Shown: positions 9,918 through 20,381, counted from the stretch's first letter. The stretch: DNA of 64,000 nucleotides from Oligoflexales bacterium (GCA_012840965.1 DUVQ01000009.1:1-64000); one strand, 5' to 3'. A program made the numbers and translations. Notes: a model not told the origin generated them from the letters alone.

Positions 9918-11132
9918 TCAAAGCATCCCTATCGGGATAACTATTTTGTTTGCATCAAGCGGGTATTGCTGAGAAGAAAGGCATATTACCGCACCGGTTC
10001 CGATATTATCGGAAAGCGATTCCATTACACTGAAGTTTCTGATTGCCGTTTTTCCGGGATCGGCGCTTTTCTTTATTTCGACAGGAAACAGTCTTCCGTT
10101 TCTCTCTATTATGAGATCTATTTCCTTGCCGTTGTTGTCCCTATAGTATGTGAGACGACTTCTGATATCCAGACCGGCATTTGCATATTGCTTAATTATC
10201 TCTGAAACAACATATGTCTCAAACATAGCTCCGGCCATTGCGGACCTTTCCAATACACGGGGGTCGTTCCACAGACTGAGATAACATGCAAGACCGGTAT
10301 CCATGAAATACAGTTTTGGCCGCTTTATGATTCGTTTTATCGTATTACCTGAGAAAGCTTGAATGAGACAGACAATTCCGGAATTAATCAATATAGACAT
10401 CCAATTGTCTGCGGTTTTCGAATCGATGCCGACATCTCTTCCTATATCGGACAGGTTTAATTCTTGCCCGGTTCTTGCCGCAGCACAGGAAACAAACTTT
10501 AGAAATTTTGACTCGTTTTTTAATTCGAGCAAATCCCTTATGTCCCGCTCTATATATGTCTGCATATACGCATTGAAATACGCTTCTGGACTTAATTCCG
10601 GGTCTACAACTAATTGCGGCATACTTCCTCTGAATATCCGGTCGAAAACAGTGATTACAGTTTCTTTGCTCTTTTCAATGTGAGTATTTGAAGGGAGAAA
10701 CGGGACTTCAGGTTTTGCGTATACTTCCGAACGGCTGAATCCAAACAGGGAAAGCAGTCCAACTCTACCGGCTAATGACTCGCTGACATTCTTCATCATT
10801 CTAAACATTTGCGAACCTGTAAGATAATATTGGCCTGGTTTTCTGTTTTCATCGACTTGGATTTTTATGTACACAAGAAGTTCCGGCGCATATTGTATTT
10901 CATCGATTATCACCGGTGTCTGATATTGTTGAAGAAAGAGCTCAGGGTCGTTTTTCGCCAGATTTCGTATTCTCGGATAGTCCAAAGTAACATAAGTAAC
11001 ATTCTCTCGCGATCCGAAAGTTTCTTTTACCAATGTGGTCTTACCGGTCTGTCTCGCTCCTGAAACGACAACTACGGGGAAATGGGCAGCCAAGTATTTT
11101 AGTTGAGATTCAATTTTACGCTCTATATACAT
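9918..11132 (-). CDS. AAA ATPase with DUF4143-type C-terminal domain, second copy
   Basis: Walker A VSGARQTGKTTLV, Walker B PVIIDEIQ, GKEIDLIIERNGRLFPVEIK (PD-(D/E)xK-like). Confidence 0.92.
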   Translation of the reverse strand: MYIERKIESQLKYLAAHFPVVVVSGARQTGKTTLVKETFGSRENVTYVTLDYPRIRNLAKNDPELFLQQYQTPVIIDEIQYAPELLVYIKIQVDENRKPGQYYLTGSQMFRMMKNVSESLAGRVGLLSLFGFSRSEVYAKPEVPFLPSNTHIEKSKETVITVFDRIFRGSMPQLVVDPELSPEAYFNAYMQTYIERDIRDLLELKNESKFLKFVSCAAARTGQELNLSDIGRDVGIDSKTADNWMSILINSGIVCLIQAFSGNTIKRIIKRPKLYFMDTGLACYLSLWNDPRVLERSAMAGAMFETYVVSEIIKQYANAGLDIRSRLTYYRDNNGKEIDLIIERNGRLFPVEIKKSADPGKTAIRNFSVMESLSDNIGTGAVICLSSQQYPLDANKIVIPIGML

Positions 11133-11184
11133 GAGTGAGCCTCCTTATACGCCTAAGTTATAGTGTAAAACGGAAGCCGAATCA

Positions 11185-11217
11185 ATACATTTTCGGAGTG
11201 GCGCTCCAAAAATGTAT
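11185..11217. promoter_or_regulatory. 33-bp near-perfect palindrome 5' of second AAA/DUF4143 gene
   Basis: atacatttt c ggagtg g cgctcc a aaaatgtat, centred at 11201. Confidence 0.7.
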
Positions 11218-11342
11218 ACTTTTATTTCAGTTGGATATTCCTTTGTCCCATGGTACATTTCCCGCGCTTTTGAAACCGGCTTGCTGCTTTGGTGGGCCTG
11301 TTTGGTCATGGTTGTAAAACCTGTGAAAATAATGGTGGAAAA

Positions 11343-12590
11343 ATGGAAAAACTAGCGCTGTTTGGTGGCACTCCTGTCAGAGAGGGCGGATTTGCACCCT
11401 GGCCTCAGTATGATGAGCGGGAAAAAGAATACTTGCTTAAGGCTCTTGAATCGCGTCGTTGGGGTGGATATCCATATCCGTCTCCCTTGTCTCTTGAATT
11501 TGGGCGACGATTTGCAGAGTACCACGGTGCCAAATATTGTCTCCCAGCCGCTAACGGTACGGTAACCTTGGAAATTGCTCTGCATGCAGCTGGTCTAAAA
11601 GCTGGCGATGAAGTCATCGTTCCGGCCATCACCTTTGCGGCAACTGCCGCCGCGGCAGTCCGCCAAAACGGCGTACCAGTGTTTGTCGACATTGAAGAGC
11701 GCAACTACTGCATGGACCCAGACGCCTTTGAAGCGGCAATCACGCCAAAAACCAAGGCAGTAATTCCAGTGCATCTCGGCGCATCAATCGCTGACATGGA
11801 CCGGATCATGGAAATCGCCAAAAAGCACAACCTGATTGTTATCGAAGACTGTGCACACGCCCATGGTGCCCAATGGAAGGGCCAAGGCGTTGGATCTATT
11901 GGCGATTTAGGCTCTTTTAGCTTCCAATCCTCCAAACTGATGACCTCTGGCGAAGGTGGCTGCATCACGACTAATGACGATATTTTGCGCCAAAAGGTGA
12001 TGAGCTTGATTAACTGCGGACGCAAAGGTCCTGGCTACGACGGCTATGAAGGGCAGTTGTTTACTGGCAACTACCGGCTGTCTGAGCTGCAAATAGCCGT
12101 TTTAATGGGCCAAATGGACCGCCTTGACGAGGTCACCAAGGCTAGAGCCGAGATGCATGACTACTTCAAAAAAGTGCTCCACTCTGAAGTTAAGGGCCTG
12201 ACTGTGTTGGAAACAGACCCAAGGACCACCAGAAAGTCGGCTTACCAGACCATCATGAAGTACAACAGCGAGGCCTTTGCTGGCGTTCACCGTGATCGTT
12301 TCTTGGAAGCCCTTGAAAAAGAAGGCGTCGAGCTGGACGGGGAATTCTATACCCCCTTGTACCACGAGCCGATTATGAACGCCCTTTCTGACGAATATCC
12401 TGCATTACGTGACCGCTATGGCGAGGGAATCTTGTTCAACAAGGACATTTCCTGCCCAGTAGCCGAAAAGATGTCGTATGAGCAGGGAATCTGGATGCAC
12501 TATTCCTATCTGTCGGGAACGAAAAAGGATGTTGAAGACATTGTGGCAGCAATAGCAAAGGTCCAACGTCTGGCCAGCGATTTGCGTTAA
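11343..12590 (+). CDS. DegT/DnrJ/EryC1/StrS aminotransferase
   Basis: MEKLALFGGTPVREGG, DEVIVPAITFAATAAAAVRQNGVPVFVDIE, VIEDCAHAHGAQWKGQGVGSIGDLGSFSFQSSK. Confidence 0.93.
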   Translation: MEKLALFGGTPVREGGFAPWPQYDEREKEYLLKALESRRWGGYPYPSPLSLEFGRRFAEYHGAKYCLPAANGTVTLEIALHAAGLKAGDEVIVPAITFAATAAAAVRQNGVPVFVDIEERNYCMDPDAFEAAITPKTKAVIPVHLGASIADMDRIMEIAKKHNLIVIEDCAHAHGAQWKGQGVGSIGDLGSFSFQSSKLMTSGEGGCITTNDDILRQKVMSLINCGRKGPGYDGYEGQLFTGNYRLSELQIAVLMGQMDRLDEVTKARAEMHDYFKKVLHSEVKGLTVLETDPRTTRKSAYQTIMKYNSEAFAGVHRDRFLEALEKEGVELDGEFYTPLYHEPIMNALSDEYPALRDRYGEGILFNKDISCPVAEKMSYEQGIWMHYSYLSGTKKDVEDIVAAIAKVQRLASDLR

Positions 12591-12659
12591 GATCCTGGCT
12601 GATGGCCGCACCCAAAAGCTGCTCAATCACTGTTTTCGATAAGTAATCTGGAGGCTGAT

Positions 12660-13760
12660 ATGGAAACATTACGCTTTGGTTTGATAGGCGCCGGATTCAT
12701 CTCTAAGACACACTTGGATGCCTTGAGAACCATCCCAAACGTTGAGGTTGTTGCGATTGCCGACCTTGACGTTGAAAGGGGCACAAAGTTCGCTAACGAC
12801 TATGGCGTGCCAAAGTTTTACCCATCCCACAAGGCGATGCTTGAGGACCCAGCCGTTGATGGTGTGGTGATTGGGATACCAAACAAATTCCACGCTCCAG
12901 TTGCAATTGACGCGCTAAATGCTGGTCGCCATGTCATCTGTGAAAAGCCGCTGGCGCTTACGATTGATGACGCCGAGGCAATGATTAACCTGGCGAAAGA
13001 AAAAGGATTAGTGCTTGGATACGCTGAGGAACTGTGCTTTGCTCCAAAGTTTGTCAGGGCCAAGCAATTGATGGAGACCGGCGGCATCGGAAAGCCATAC
13101 CTACTGCGCCAATGTGAAAAGCACGCTGGCCCCTATTCACCATGGTTTTGGCAGCCAGAACTGGCTGGCGGCGGAATCTTGATGGACATGGGCTGTCATT
13201 CGATTGAATGTATCCGCTGGGCGCTTGGTAAGCCCAAAGTCAAATCAGTTCTCGCGCACATGGGAACTTATCTGCACAAGGATGAGACCAAACAAGAAGA
13301 CCACGTGATAATCATTATGGAATTTGAAGATGGCACCATTGGCCAAGCCGAATCCTCTTGGGCCTTGAAAGGCGGGATGGACAGCACCCTCGAAATCTTT
13401 GGCACCGAAGGCGTTATTTATGCCGACCTTTTAAAGGGCAGTTCGCTTAAGACTTTTTCGGAAAAGGGCTTTCCAGGGGAAGATGATTCCCAAGGATGGG
13501 CTCACCCAGATTTTGAATGGCTATGGAACAATGGTTATCCCCAAGAAGACAAGCACTTTGTTGACTGCATGAGAACGGGCAAAACCCCAATTGAGTCTGG
13601 CATTGACGGGCTGGAAGTACTTGAAATCATGTTGGCAGCCTATCACTCCGCCGGCATCGGCCAAAAAGTCAACCTGCCATTTAGACCCAGAGACGTCAAG
13701 GTACCTGTTGACTTGTGGATAAACCCACGTCCAGAACTTGGCGTCGGCCCGATTCCATAA
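12660..13760 (+). CDS. Gfo/Idh/MocA family oxidoreductase
   Basis: RFGLIGAGFISKTHLDAL..., HVICEKPLALTIDDAEAM. Confidence 0.93.
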   Translation: METLRFGLIGAGFISKTHLDALRTIPNVEVVAIADLDVERGTKFANDYGVPKFYPSHKAMLEDPAVDGVVIGIPNKFHAPVAIDALNAGRHVICEKPLALTIDDAEAMINLAKEKGLVLGYAEELCFAPKFVRAKQLMETGGIGKPYLLRQCEKHAGPYSPWFWQPELAGGGILMDMGCHSIECIRWALGKPKVKSVLAHMGTYLHKDETKQEDHVIIIMEFEDGTIGQAESSWALKGGMDSTLEIFGTEGVIYADLLKGSSLKTFSEKGFPGEDDSQGWAHPDFEWLWNNGYPQEDKHFVDCMRTGKTPIESGIDGLEVLEIMLAAYHSAGIGQKVNLPFRPRDVKVPVDLWINPRPELGVGPIP

Positions 13761-13885
13761 ATTGTTTTTCAGGTCGACCTAAAACCGACGTCTAATCAAT
13801 GCCTAATTGTTTTTGGGCTGAGGCTCTTTTCAACTCGTTCACCTTGTGATAGGGTTTTGCCACCTGTTTTCTGGGGATCGGATAG

Positions 13886-14377
13886 ATGGACCTCAAGGCT
13901 AGGTTGGATCAGATGGCCGCAGGGCGTGCCCGTGAGCGCCATCAGGGGAAACGTCGTTCTCGGACTATCGCCGCAAGGCGCCTGGGACGCGTCGATTTCT
14001 CGGATGGCATTCAGTGGGATGAGGAACTGGAAGCTCTACGTCCTAAAACTAGGGCTGATTGTAAAGATGGGGAACGTCCATGTCCTTGGGTGGGGTGTAA
14101 GTACCATCTTTGGATGGATGTGAATCCTAAAACAGGGTCAATCAAAATTAATTTTCCGGACATTGAACCAGACGAGATGGCTATTTCGTGCGTGCTCGAT
14201 GTTGCAGACATGGGTCCTGTAACCCTTGAGGAAGTTGGACAAATCATGAATCTGACCAGGGAGCGCATTCGCCAATTGGAAGCCGGCGCCTCCGAAAAGA
14301 TACGGACAACCAAGCTCGCTGTGGAGTATCGCGAGTATTCGATCGAGGGAAAGTCTTACCGCCGAGACCCTACCTAA
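13886..14377 (+). CDS. sigma-70 region 4-like HTH protein
   Basis: [29 protein letters not shown]; Cys pair CPWVGC upstream; no sigma region 2 seen. Confidence 0.75.
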   Translation: MDLKARLDQMAAGRARERHQGKRRSRTIAARRLGRVDFSDGIQWDEELEALRPKTRADCKDGERPCPWVGCKYHLWMDVNPKTGSIKINFPDIEPDEMAISCVLDVADMGPVTLEEVGQIMNLTRERIRQLEAGASEKIRTTKLAVEYREYSIEGKSYRRDPT

Positions 14378-14413
14378 ACACTAAACTTAGTCGTCTATTA
14401 CAGACCACTTACC

Positions 14414-17400
14414 TTGAAAGCATTCGTGCAGCCTAGTATAATTGCGAGGCTTTTGTTGGGGGCGTTCGTGTATCTGAAAACCAGATATTTCCTTGTATAT
14501 TCCATGATTTTGGCTTTCATGGCTTGCTCCGGTGGTGGGGAGCATGATGTTGATATTGTCAGACCAGGCGATTCAGGCAAGCAAGACCTGATGGAGGACA
14601 GCGAAATCCCCGTAGTTATACCTGATGATGGTCGTCCAGACACGCCACCTGACCCAGACGTTGAGGCCGATACAGATGACTGTGACGACTGCCTAGATGC
14701 CTTCGATGCCCATGATGAAACTGGCACCATCGAAGAAGGAACACCTGGGGCCCCATGCAGCGAAAACGACGAATGCCATTCTGGATTTTGTATCGACTCA
14801 CCCGGCGGGCGGGTCTGTGCCCGACTATGCGACTCTTCAACCGCCTGCCCAGATGGGACGCGATGTTTACAGGTCCAAGGTGAACCCGACGTTATGTATG
14901 CCTGCGTGTATCTCTTCACCCGCCTTTGTCTGCCTTGTAATTCTGATATCTCGTGTGTAACCCCACTAGCTGTCGGGGCGCCAGCCTGTATGGGCGATGA
15001 TGACGGGTGGTTTTGCGGCTCTCCTTGTGCAAGTGATGAAGACTGCCCCTCGACGCATCATTGCAGACTTGGAAAATCTATAGACAACGTTAACACTAGG
15101 CAGTGCGTACCAAAAAGTGGCACTTGCCCCTGTACTCAAAGGGCCGTCGATGAAGGAATAAGAACTGCGTGCGCCATATCGAATGAGTTCGGCCGGTGCC
15201 CAGGAGAGCGTTATTGCCTTGATACGGGCCTTTCTGAGTGCTCGGCAATGATTCCAGTAGCCGAAATCTGTGATGGAATCGACAATGATTGCAACGGCAT
15301 TACAGACGACGTTGAACCTGTGGCATGCATGATAACTAACCGCTGGGGTTCATGCCCTGGTACAGCTAGGTGCTTAAATGGCAAGGACGATTGCTACGGA
15401 ATCCCGCCTGAAAGGGAGGTTTGCAATGGAATCGACGACAACTGTGATGGACGGACCGACGAACAAGGTGCCATCGGCTGCATCAACTATCACAAGGATC
15501 AGGACCAAGATGGCTACGGTTTAAGAGATGACGCCAAATGCCTCTGTGGGCCTGAATATCCATACACCGCAACTCCTAGAACAGATCGGGATTATGACTG
15601 CGATGACAATAACGCCAATGTCCATCCAAACGCGGTGGAAATCTGCAATGGCATAGATGACAACTGTGACCAACGAATCGACGAGGAAAACGCACAAGGA
15701 TGCGAGATTTTCTATCGAGACCTAGACATGGATGGCTACGGTTTAAGCACTGATTTTCGTTGCCTTTGCGCTGGCAAGGGGTCTTACACGGCCACATTGG
15801 ATGGGGACTGCGATGACACCAATAACAAGGTGTATCCTGGTGCCATCGAACGCTGTAATGGTATAGACGACAACTGCGACGGACGTACGGACCCAGAGGG
15901 TTCTGCCGACTGCCAGCCATACTACTATGACGGGGATAGGGACGGCTACGGGACCGCTTCCAGACCTTCCAAATGCCTTTGTGGGCCTGAGTATTCCAGC
16001 CGATACACTAGTCTCAACTCGAACGACTGTGATGACACCAACGCCGAGATTAACCCTGCAAGACCAGAGATCTGTGGTGACGGCATCGACAACAACTGCA
16101 ACGGCCAGACTGACGAAGACAACGCCCAAGGTTGTATCCTTCGCTATGAAGACAATGATGGCGACGGCTACGGAACTGGAAGTGGCTTGTGTATTTGCGG
16201 CCTGCGCCCACCCTACACAGCTGACGTTGGTGGCGACTGTAATGATCTTAATAGAAACATCAACCCTGGCAAACCAGAGCTTTGTGGGGATGGCATTGAT
16301 AACAATTGCAACGGGGACACCGACGAAGAAGGAGCTGTTGGCTGTGTCGACAGGTACTACGATTTTGACGGTGATGGCTACGGTGTTGGTGCCCCAAGAT
16401 GTCTATGTGCCGACGAGGGTTACTATACCGCCCTCGAAGGAGGAGATTGTGATGATCACGAATCGTCGCTGAACCCAGGTCAACCAGAATTATGTTTCGA
16501 CGGCATTGATAACAACTGCAATGGCAAGACTGATGAAGAAGGGGCCCAGGGATGTGAGATTTATTACGCTGATCGTGACAACGACGGTTATGGAAACCCT
16601 TCGGATTCCAAGTGTCTATGCAGCCCAACGGACGTTTATACATCCCGTAACAACCGGGATTGTGATGACACAAACAAAGATGTAAACCCCGATATGCCAG
16701 AACTATGTGGTGATAACATCGACAACAACTGTAACGGCAAAACTGATGAAGAAGGGGCTCAAGGGTGTGTGGACTTCTACTATGATGGGGATGGCGACAA
16801 TTATGGCGCCCTTGGTTCCACACCGCGATGCCTATGTGGGCCTGACGTGGCTGGAAAGTTCACGGCCACACTAGAAGGCGACTGTAACGACTCAAACCCG
16901 GCCATCAATCCTGGAGCCCGGGAAATCTGTGAACCAGAGGGGGTGCCACCTGTTGACGACAACTGTAATGGCCTGTTGAACGAAGAAAACGCGGTCGGCT
17001 GTGTCAGCTACTACTATGACGGTGATGGTGACGGTCGTGGCTCCAACCCAGACCAGCCAAAGTGCTTCTGCCGTGGAGGCAACCCAGCTATTAAATACAC
17101 CAGCCTCTATTCCGATGACTGTAACGACAATGACCCTGAAATGGCGCCGGGCCTTGAAGAAAAGTGTGATGGCAAGGACAACGATTGCGACGGTTTCACG
17201 GATGAAGAAGGAGCTATTGGTTGCGACATTTACTATAAAGATCACGACCAAGATGGCTACGGTAACGATATCGACTTCAAGTGTCTTTGCTCGCCAGACC
17301 TGCTCAACCGTTACACAGCCACCGAGGCCGGAGACTGCGACGACGAAAACAGCGCGATTCATCCAGGGGCCTCAGTCTGTGGCATAGACGCTGACTGCGA

Positions 17401-18625
17401 TGGCAATTTCCTTGACCCAGGCGAAGAGTGTGATGATGGCAACACCATCGCTTGGGACGGTTGCACCAACTGCCAAATAACCGAGTTCAGAGTCAACTAC
17501 AACGCATCTATGGACCAGTGGATGCCAGCGGTTGCACCTGTTGCTAACGGCAACTATGCGGTAATTTTCCAGTCCTGGCAGGCATTGAAGGATGAAGAGA
17601 TTGCCTTGAGATTTGTTGACGCCACTGGAAAACCCCAAGGAAACAATGACATATGGGTAAACTCGTTTAAAGACAATCCACAAACAGCACCCCATATTGC
17701 GGTGTTACCAAATGGAAACTTGGTTGCGGTATGGGAATCAACCGGCCAGGATAGCCAAGGTAAGGCTGTGATTTTACAAAGGTTAACGCCAACAGGAACC
17801 AAGATTGGTGGCGAGATACTCGTAAACTCCTTCACTCAGTACGATCAAAGACGTCCGTCGGTTGCGGCCCTCCCAGATAACGGATTTGTGGTGGTTTGGC
17901 AGTCCTATCTGCAAGATGGTGATAATAATGGGATAGTTGCCAGGCGCTTTAACGCGGATGGATCTTTTAATGGTAGTGAATTCGTGGTCAACCAGACAAC
18001 GGCTGGGGTCCAGGATTCTCCCAGAATTCTGGGCCTTGATGATGGAGGCTTCATCATTGTGTGGCGTTCTGCAGTAAGTCGCGGTCCTGGCGTTAGCGAC
18101 TACGATATATTCATGCGCCTCTACAACAATGAGGGGGCTGCTATAGGTGGTGAACAGCTTGTAAACACCACTACGACCAAGAATCAATCCAACCCCTCAA
18201 TAGCCCAGATTACCAATAATCAGTACGTGGTTGTTTGGGATTCAGAGGACCAAGACGGGTCTGGGCTTGGCATCTATGGGCAGCGTTTTACCCTTTATGG
18301 TACAGAACACGGCCCAGAGTTTAGGATAAACAGCACCACTATTAGCGATCAGGCCCAACCTGTCGTTGCTGGGTTCCCCTCCACAGGAAGGTGGGTTGTG
18401 TTGTGGCGCTCCAATGCTCAAGACGGTTCAGGCCAGGGGACCTACGCACAACGGTTTTACGGTCCTGCAGCTTATGCTGGCGAATTCAGGGTTCACGAGT
18501 TTACGACCAGTGACCAGTGGTACCCAGCTGCGGCATGCCATGCAGATCAATTCCTTGTGACCTGGTCCTCGTATGCACAGGACGGCTCAGGTTACGGGGT
18601 TTATGGCCGACTGTTTAGCTGGTGA
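14414..18625 (+). CDS. large MopE-like Cys/Asp-repeat lipoprotein with C-terminal repeated beta-rich domain
   Basis: Lipobox-like LAFMACSGG; about ten CNGIDDNCDGxTDE/ELCGDGIDNNCNGxTDEEGAxGC repeats; start may be 14504. Confidence 0.85.
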   Translation: MKAFVQPSIIARLLLGAFVYLKTRYFLVYSMILAFMACSGGGEHDVDIVRPGDSGKQDLMEDSEIPVVIPDDGRPDTPPDPDVEADTDDCDDCLDAFDAHDETGTIEEGTPGAPCSENDECHSGFCIDSPGGRVCARLCDSSTACPDGTRCLQVQGEPDVMYACVYLFTRLCLPCNSDISCVTPLAVGAPACMGDDDGWFCGSPCASDEDCPSTHHCRLGKSIDNVNTRQCVPKSGTCPCTQRAVDEGIRTACAISNEFGRCPGERYCLDTGLSECSAMIPVAEICDGIDNDCNGITDDVEPVACMITNRWGSCPGTARCLNGKDDCYGIPPEREVCNGIDDNCDGRTDEQGAIGCINYHKDQDQDGYGLRDDAKCLCGPEYPYTATPRTDRDYDCDDNNANVHPNAVEICNGIDDNCDQRIDEENAQGCEIFYRDLDMDGYGLSTDFRCLCAGKGSYTATLDGDCDDTNNKVYPGAIERCNGIDDNCDGRTDPEGSADCQPYYYDGDRDGYGTASRPSKCLCGPEYSSRYTSLNSNDCDDTNAEINPARPEICGDGIDNNCNGQTDEDNAQGCILRYEDNDGDGYGTGSGLCICGLRPPYTADVGGDCNDLNRNINPGKPELCGDGIDNNCNGDTDEEGAVGCVDRYYDFDGDGYGVGAPRCLCADEGYYTALEGGDCDDHESSLNPGQPELCFDGIDNNCNGKTDEEGAQGCEIYYADRDNDGYGNPSDSKCLCSPTDVYTSRNNRDCDDTNKDVNPDMPELCGDNIDNNCNGKTDEEGAQGCVDFYYDGDGDNYGALGSTPRCLCGPDVAGKFTATLEGDCNDSNPAINPGAREICEPEGVPPVDDNCNGLLNEENAVGCVSYYYDGDGDGRGSNPDQPKCFCRGGNPAIKYTSLYSDDCNDNDPEMAPGLEEKCDGKDNDCDGFTDEEGAIGCDIYYKDHDQDGYGNDIDFKCLCSPDLLNRYTATEAGDCDDENSAIHPGASVCGIDADCDGNFLDPGEECDDGNTIAWDGCTNCQITEFRVNYNASMDQWMPAVAPVANGNYAVIFQSWQALKDEEIALRFVDATGKPQGNNDIWVNSFKDNPQTAPHIAVLPNGNLVAVWESTGQDSQGKAVILQRLTPTGTKIGGEILVNSFTQYDQRRPSVAALPDNGFVVVWQSYLQDGDNNGIVARRFNADGSFNGSEFVVNQTTAGVQDSPRILGLDDGGFIIVWRSAVSRGPGVSDYDIFMRLYNNEGAAIGGEQLVNTTTTKNQSNPSIAQITNNQYVVVWDSEDQDGSGLGIYGQRFTLYGTEHGPEFRINSTTISDQAQPVVAGFPSTGRWVVLWRSNAQDGSGQGTYAQRFYGPAAYAGEFRVHEFTTSDQWYPAAACHADQFLVTWSSYAQDGSGYGVYGRLFSW

Positions 18626-18651
18626 TAGGCCCTAAAATTCAACGGTAATCG

Positions 18652-19116
18652 TTATTTTACTGGTTTGGGCTTAGGCTCTGAGGCTGGCTTTGCCTTTGGG
18701 GCGGCCTTTGGCTTATCGGCCTTTGGGGCGGCCTTTGGGGCGGCCTTTGGCTTGGCGGCTTTTGGGGCGGCCTTGGGAGCAGCCTTCGGAGCCGCTTTGG
18801 GGGCAGCCTTCTCTGGCTTCGGCTCGGCGGCCTCCGCTTCCTTTGCCTTGGCAAGTTCAGCTTGCAAATCAGCTACTTCCGCTTCCAATGACTTCACCAC
18901 TGCACGCAAAGATGACAGCTCATCACGGGTGACCAGCTCCAAAGTTCTGGCCACCAGCTTGATTTGCGCCTCCATGTTTTGCCGCATGTCGGCTTGGAAG
19001 TTTAACGCCTGGGAAAGCAGCGTTTGAACACGCTGATCGGATAGAATCTTTAGAGCCATTGGTGAAAACTTCTCTAAAACTGCCTTTATAACCACTTCAC
19101 GCCATATATCAGACAT
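18652..19116 (-). CDS. hypothetical protein with Ala/Lys/Pro (KAAPKA) repeat tail
   Basis: MSDIWREVV start preceded by aaggag; coiled-coil-like N-terminal part; AAPKAAPKAAPKAAK tail. Confidence 0.75.
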   Translation of the reverse strand: MSDIWREVVIKAVLEKFSPMALKILSDQRVQTLLSQALNFQADMRQNMEAQIKLVARTLELVTRDELSSLRAVVKSLEAEVADLQAELAKAKEAEAAEPKPEKAAPKAAPKAAPKAAPKAAKPKAAPKAAPKADKPKAAPKAKPASEPKPKPVK

Positions 19117-19237
19117 CGATACAACTCCTTGAAAAAGCGCCCATTGGATGATCAACCGTTTGAGAGAACTTGTCAAATCAGGCTGTAAATTCAAAGTGGC
19201 AAACTTCAAGTAACATTAGGATTATTAGCGAAAGTTA

Positions 19238-19265
19238 TTGACAGAGCGTCATTCGGGAATAGAAT
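19238..19265 (+). promoter_or_regulatory. sigma70-type promoter upstream of gapA
   Basis: TTGACA - 16 nt - TAGAAT. Confidence 0.5.
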
Positions 19266-19331
19266 CCGTGACCGTCAGGGTTCGAGTTATTCGAATTCAT
19301 GCTGATGTCTTTTCGATATGGAGTGTTTGGA

Positions 19332-20381
19332 ATGAGTAAAGTAATCAGAATCGGAATAAATGGCTTTGGGCGAATTGGACGTCTGGTGGCCAGAGCGGCC
19401 ATTGAGCAAGGTGGATTTGAGGTTGTTGCGATCAACGATTTGATCGATCCAAAAAATTATGCCAAGGGTGTCAGATTTAATGCCAAGCTGTTTGAGTTTG
19501 ACTCTGCCCATGGCCGTTTCCCTGGGACTGTCGAATATAACGACACCCAAATTATCATCAATGGTAAGCCCGCGGATTTTCTGTCTTTCAGGTCTCCTGA
19601 GGAGATTCCATGGGCCAAGTACGACGTCGATTTTGTCGTTGAAGCCACTGGTGTTTTCCGCAATCGCGCCCAGATTGAAGGCCATCTGAAGGCTGGTGCC
19701 AAGAAAGTGTTGCTTACGGTCCCCCCAAAGGATGCGATTGATGCCCTGATTGTTCATGGGGTCAACGACGCGGATCTGAAGCCTGAGCACAAGCTGATCT
19801 CTAATGCTTCGTGTACAACGAACTGTCTGGCTCCAGTGGTTAAGGTTCTGCACGAAAAATTCGGGCTTGTGCGTGGTTTCATGACCACAGTTCATGCCTA
19901 CACCAACGACCAAAAAATCCTGGACCAGATTCACAGCAGCGACCTGCGAAGAGCTAGAACTGCCGCAGTTAACCTGATCCCGACGACAACTGGTGCTGCC
20001 AAGACAATTGGCAAAATTATTCCAGAACTTGAAGGCCGTCTGGATGGTCTGGCAGTCAGAGCCCCTGTACAAGATGGCTCTTTGGTTGACTTTGTGTGTG
20101 AGCTGGAAAGAATCCAGGTTCGCGATCCAAAGGAAATGATTAAGGAAATCAATGCAGCCATGAAGGAAGCTGCAGAAGGTCCAATGAAGGGTGTATTGGA
20201 ATACTCAGAAGACGAACTGGTTTCCACTGATATCATTCATAACCCTGCTTCCTCTATCTTTGATGCGAATTCAACGATGGTCATGCCAAACAGCCGCATG
20301 GTTAAAGTGCTGGCTTGGTACGACAACGAGTGGGGTTACTCCTGCCGTTGCGTAGACCTAATGCGAATCGCCCAGAAGTAG
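19332..20381 (+). CDS. gapA: glyceraldehyde-3-phosphate dehydrogenase
   Basis: IRIGINGFGRIGRLVAR, SNASCTTNCLAPVVKVLHEKFG, WYDNEWGYSCR. Confidence 0.97.
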   Translation: MSKVIRIGINGFGRIGRLVARAAIEQGGFEVVAINDLIDPKNYAKGVRFNAKLFEFDSAHGRFPGTVEYNDTQIIINGKPADFLSFRSPEEIPWAKYDVDFVVEATGVFRNRAQIEGHLKAGAKKVLLTVPPKDAIDALIVHGVNDADLKPEHKLISNASCTTNCLAPVVKVLHEKFGLVRGFMTTVHAYTNDQKILDQIHSSDLRRARTAAVNLIPTTTGAAKTIGKIIPELEGRLDGLAVRAPVQDGSLVDFVCELERIQVRDPKEMIKEINAAMKEAAEGPMKGVLEYSEDELVSTDIIHNPASSIFDANSTMVMPNSRMVKVLAWYDNEWGYSCRCVDLMRIAQK

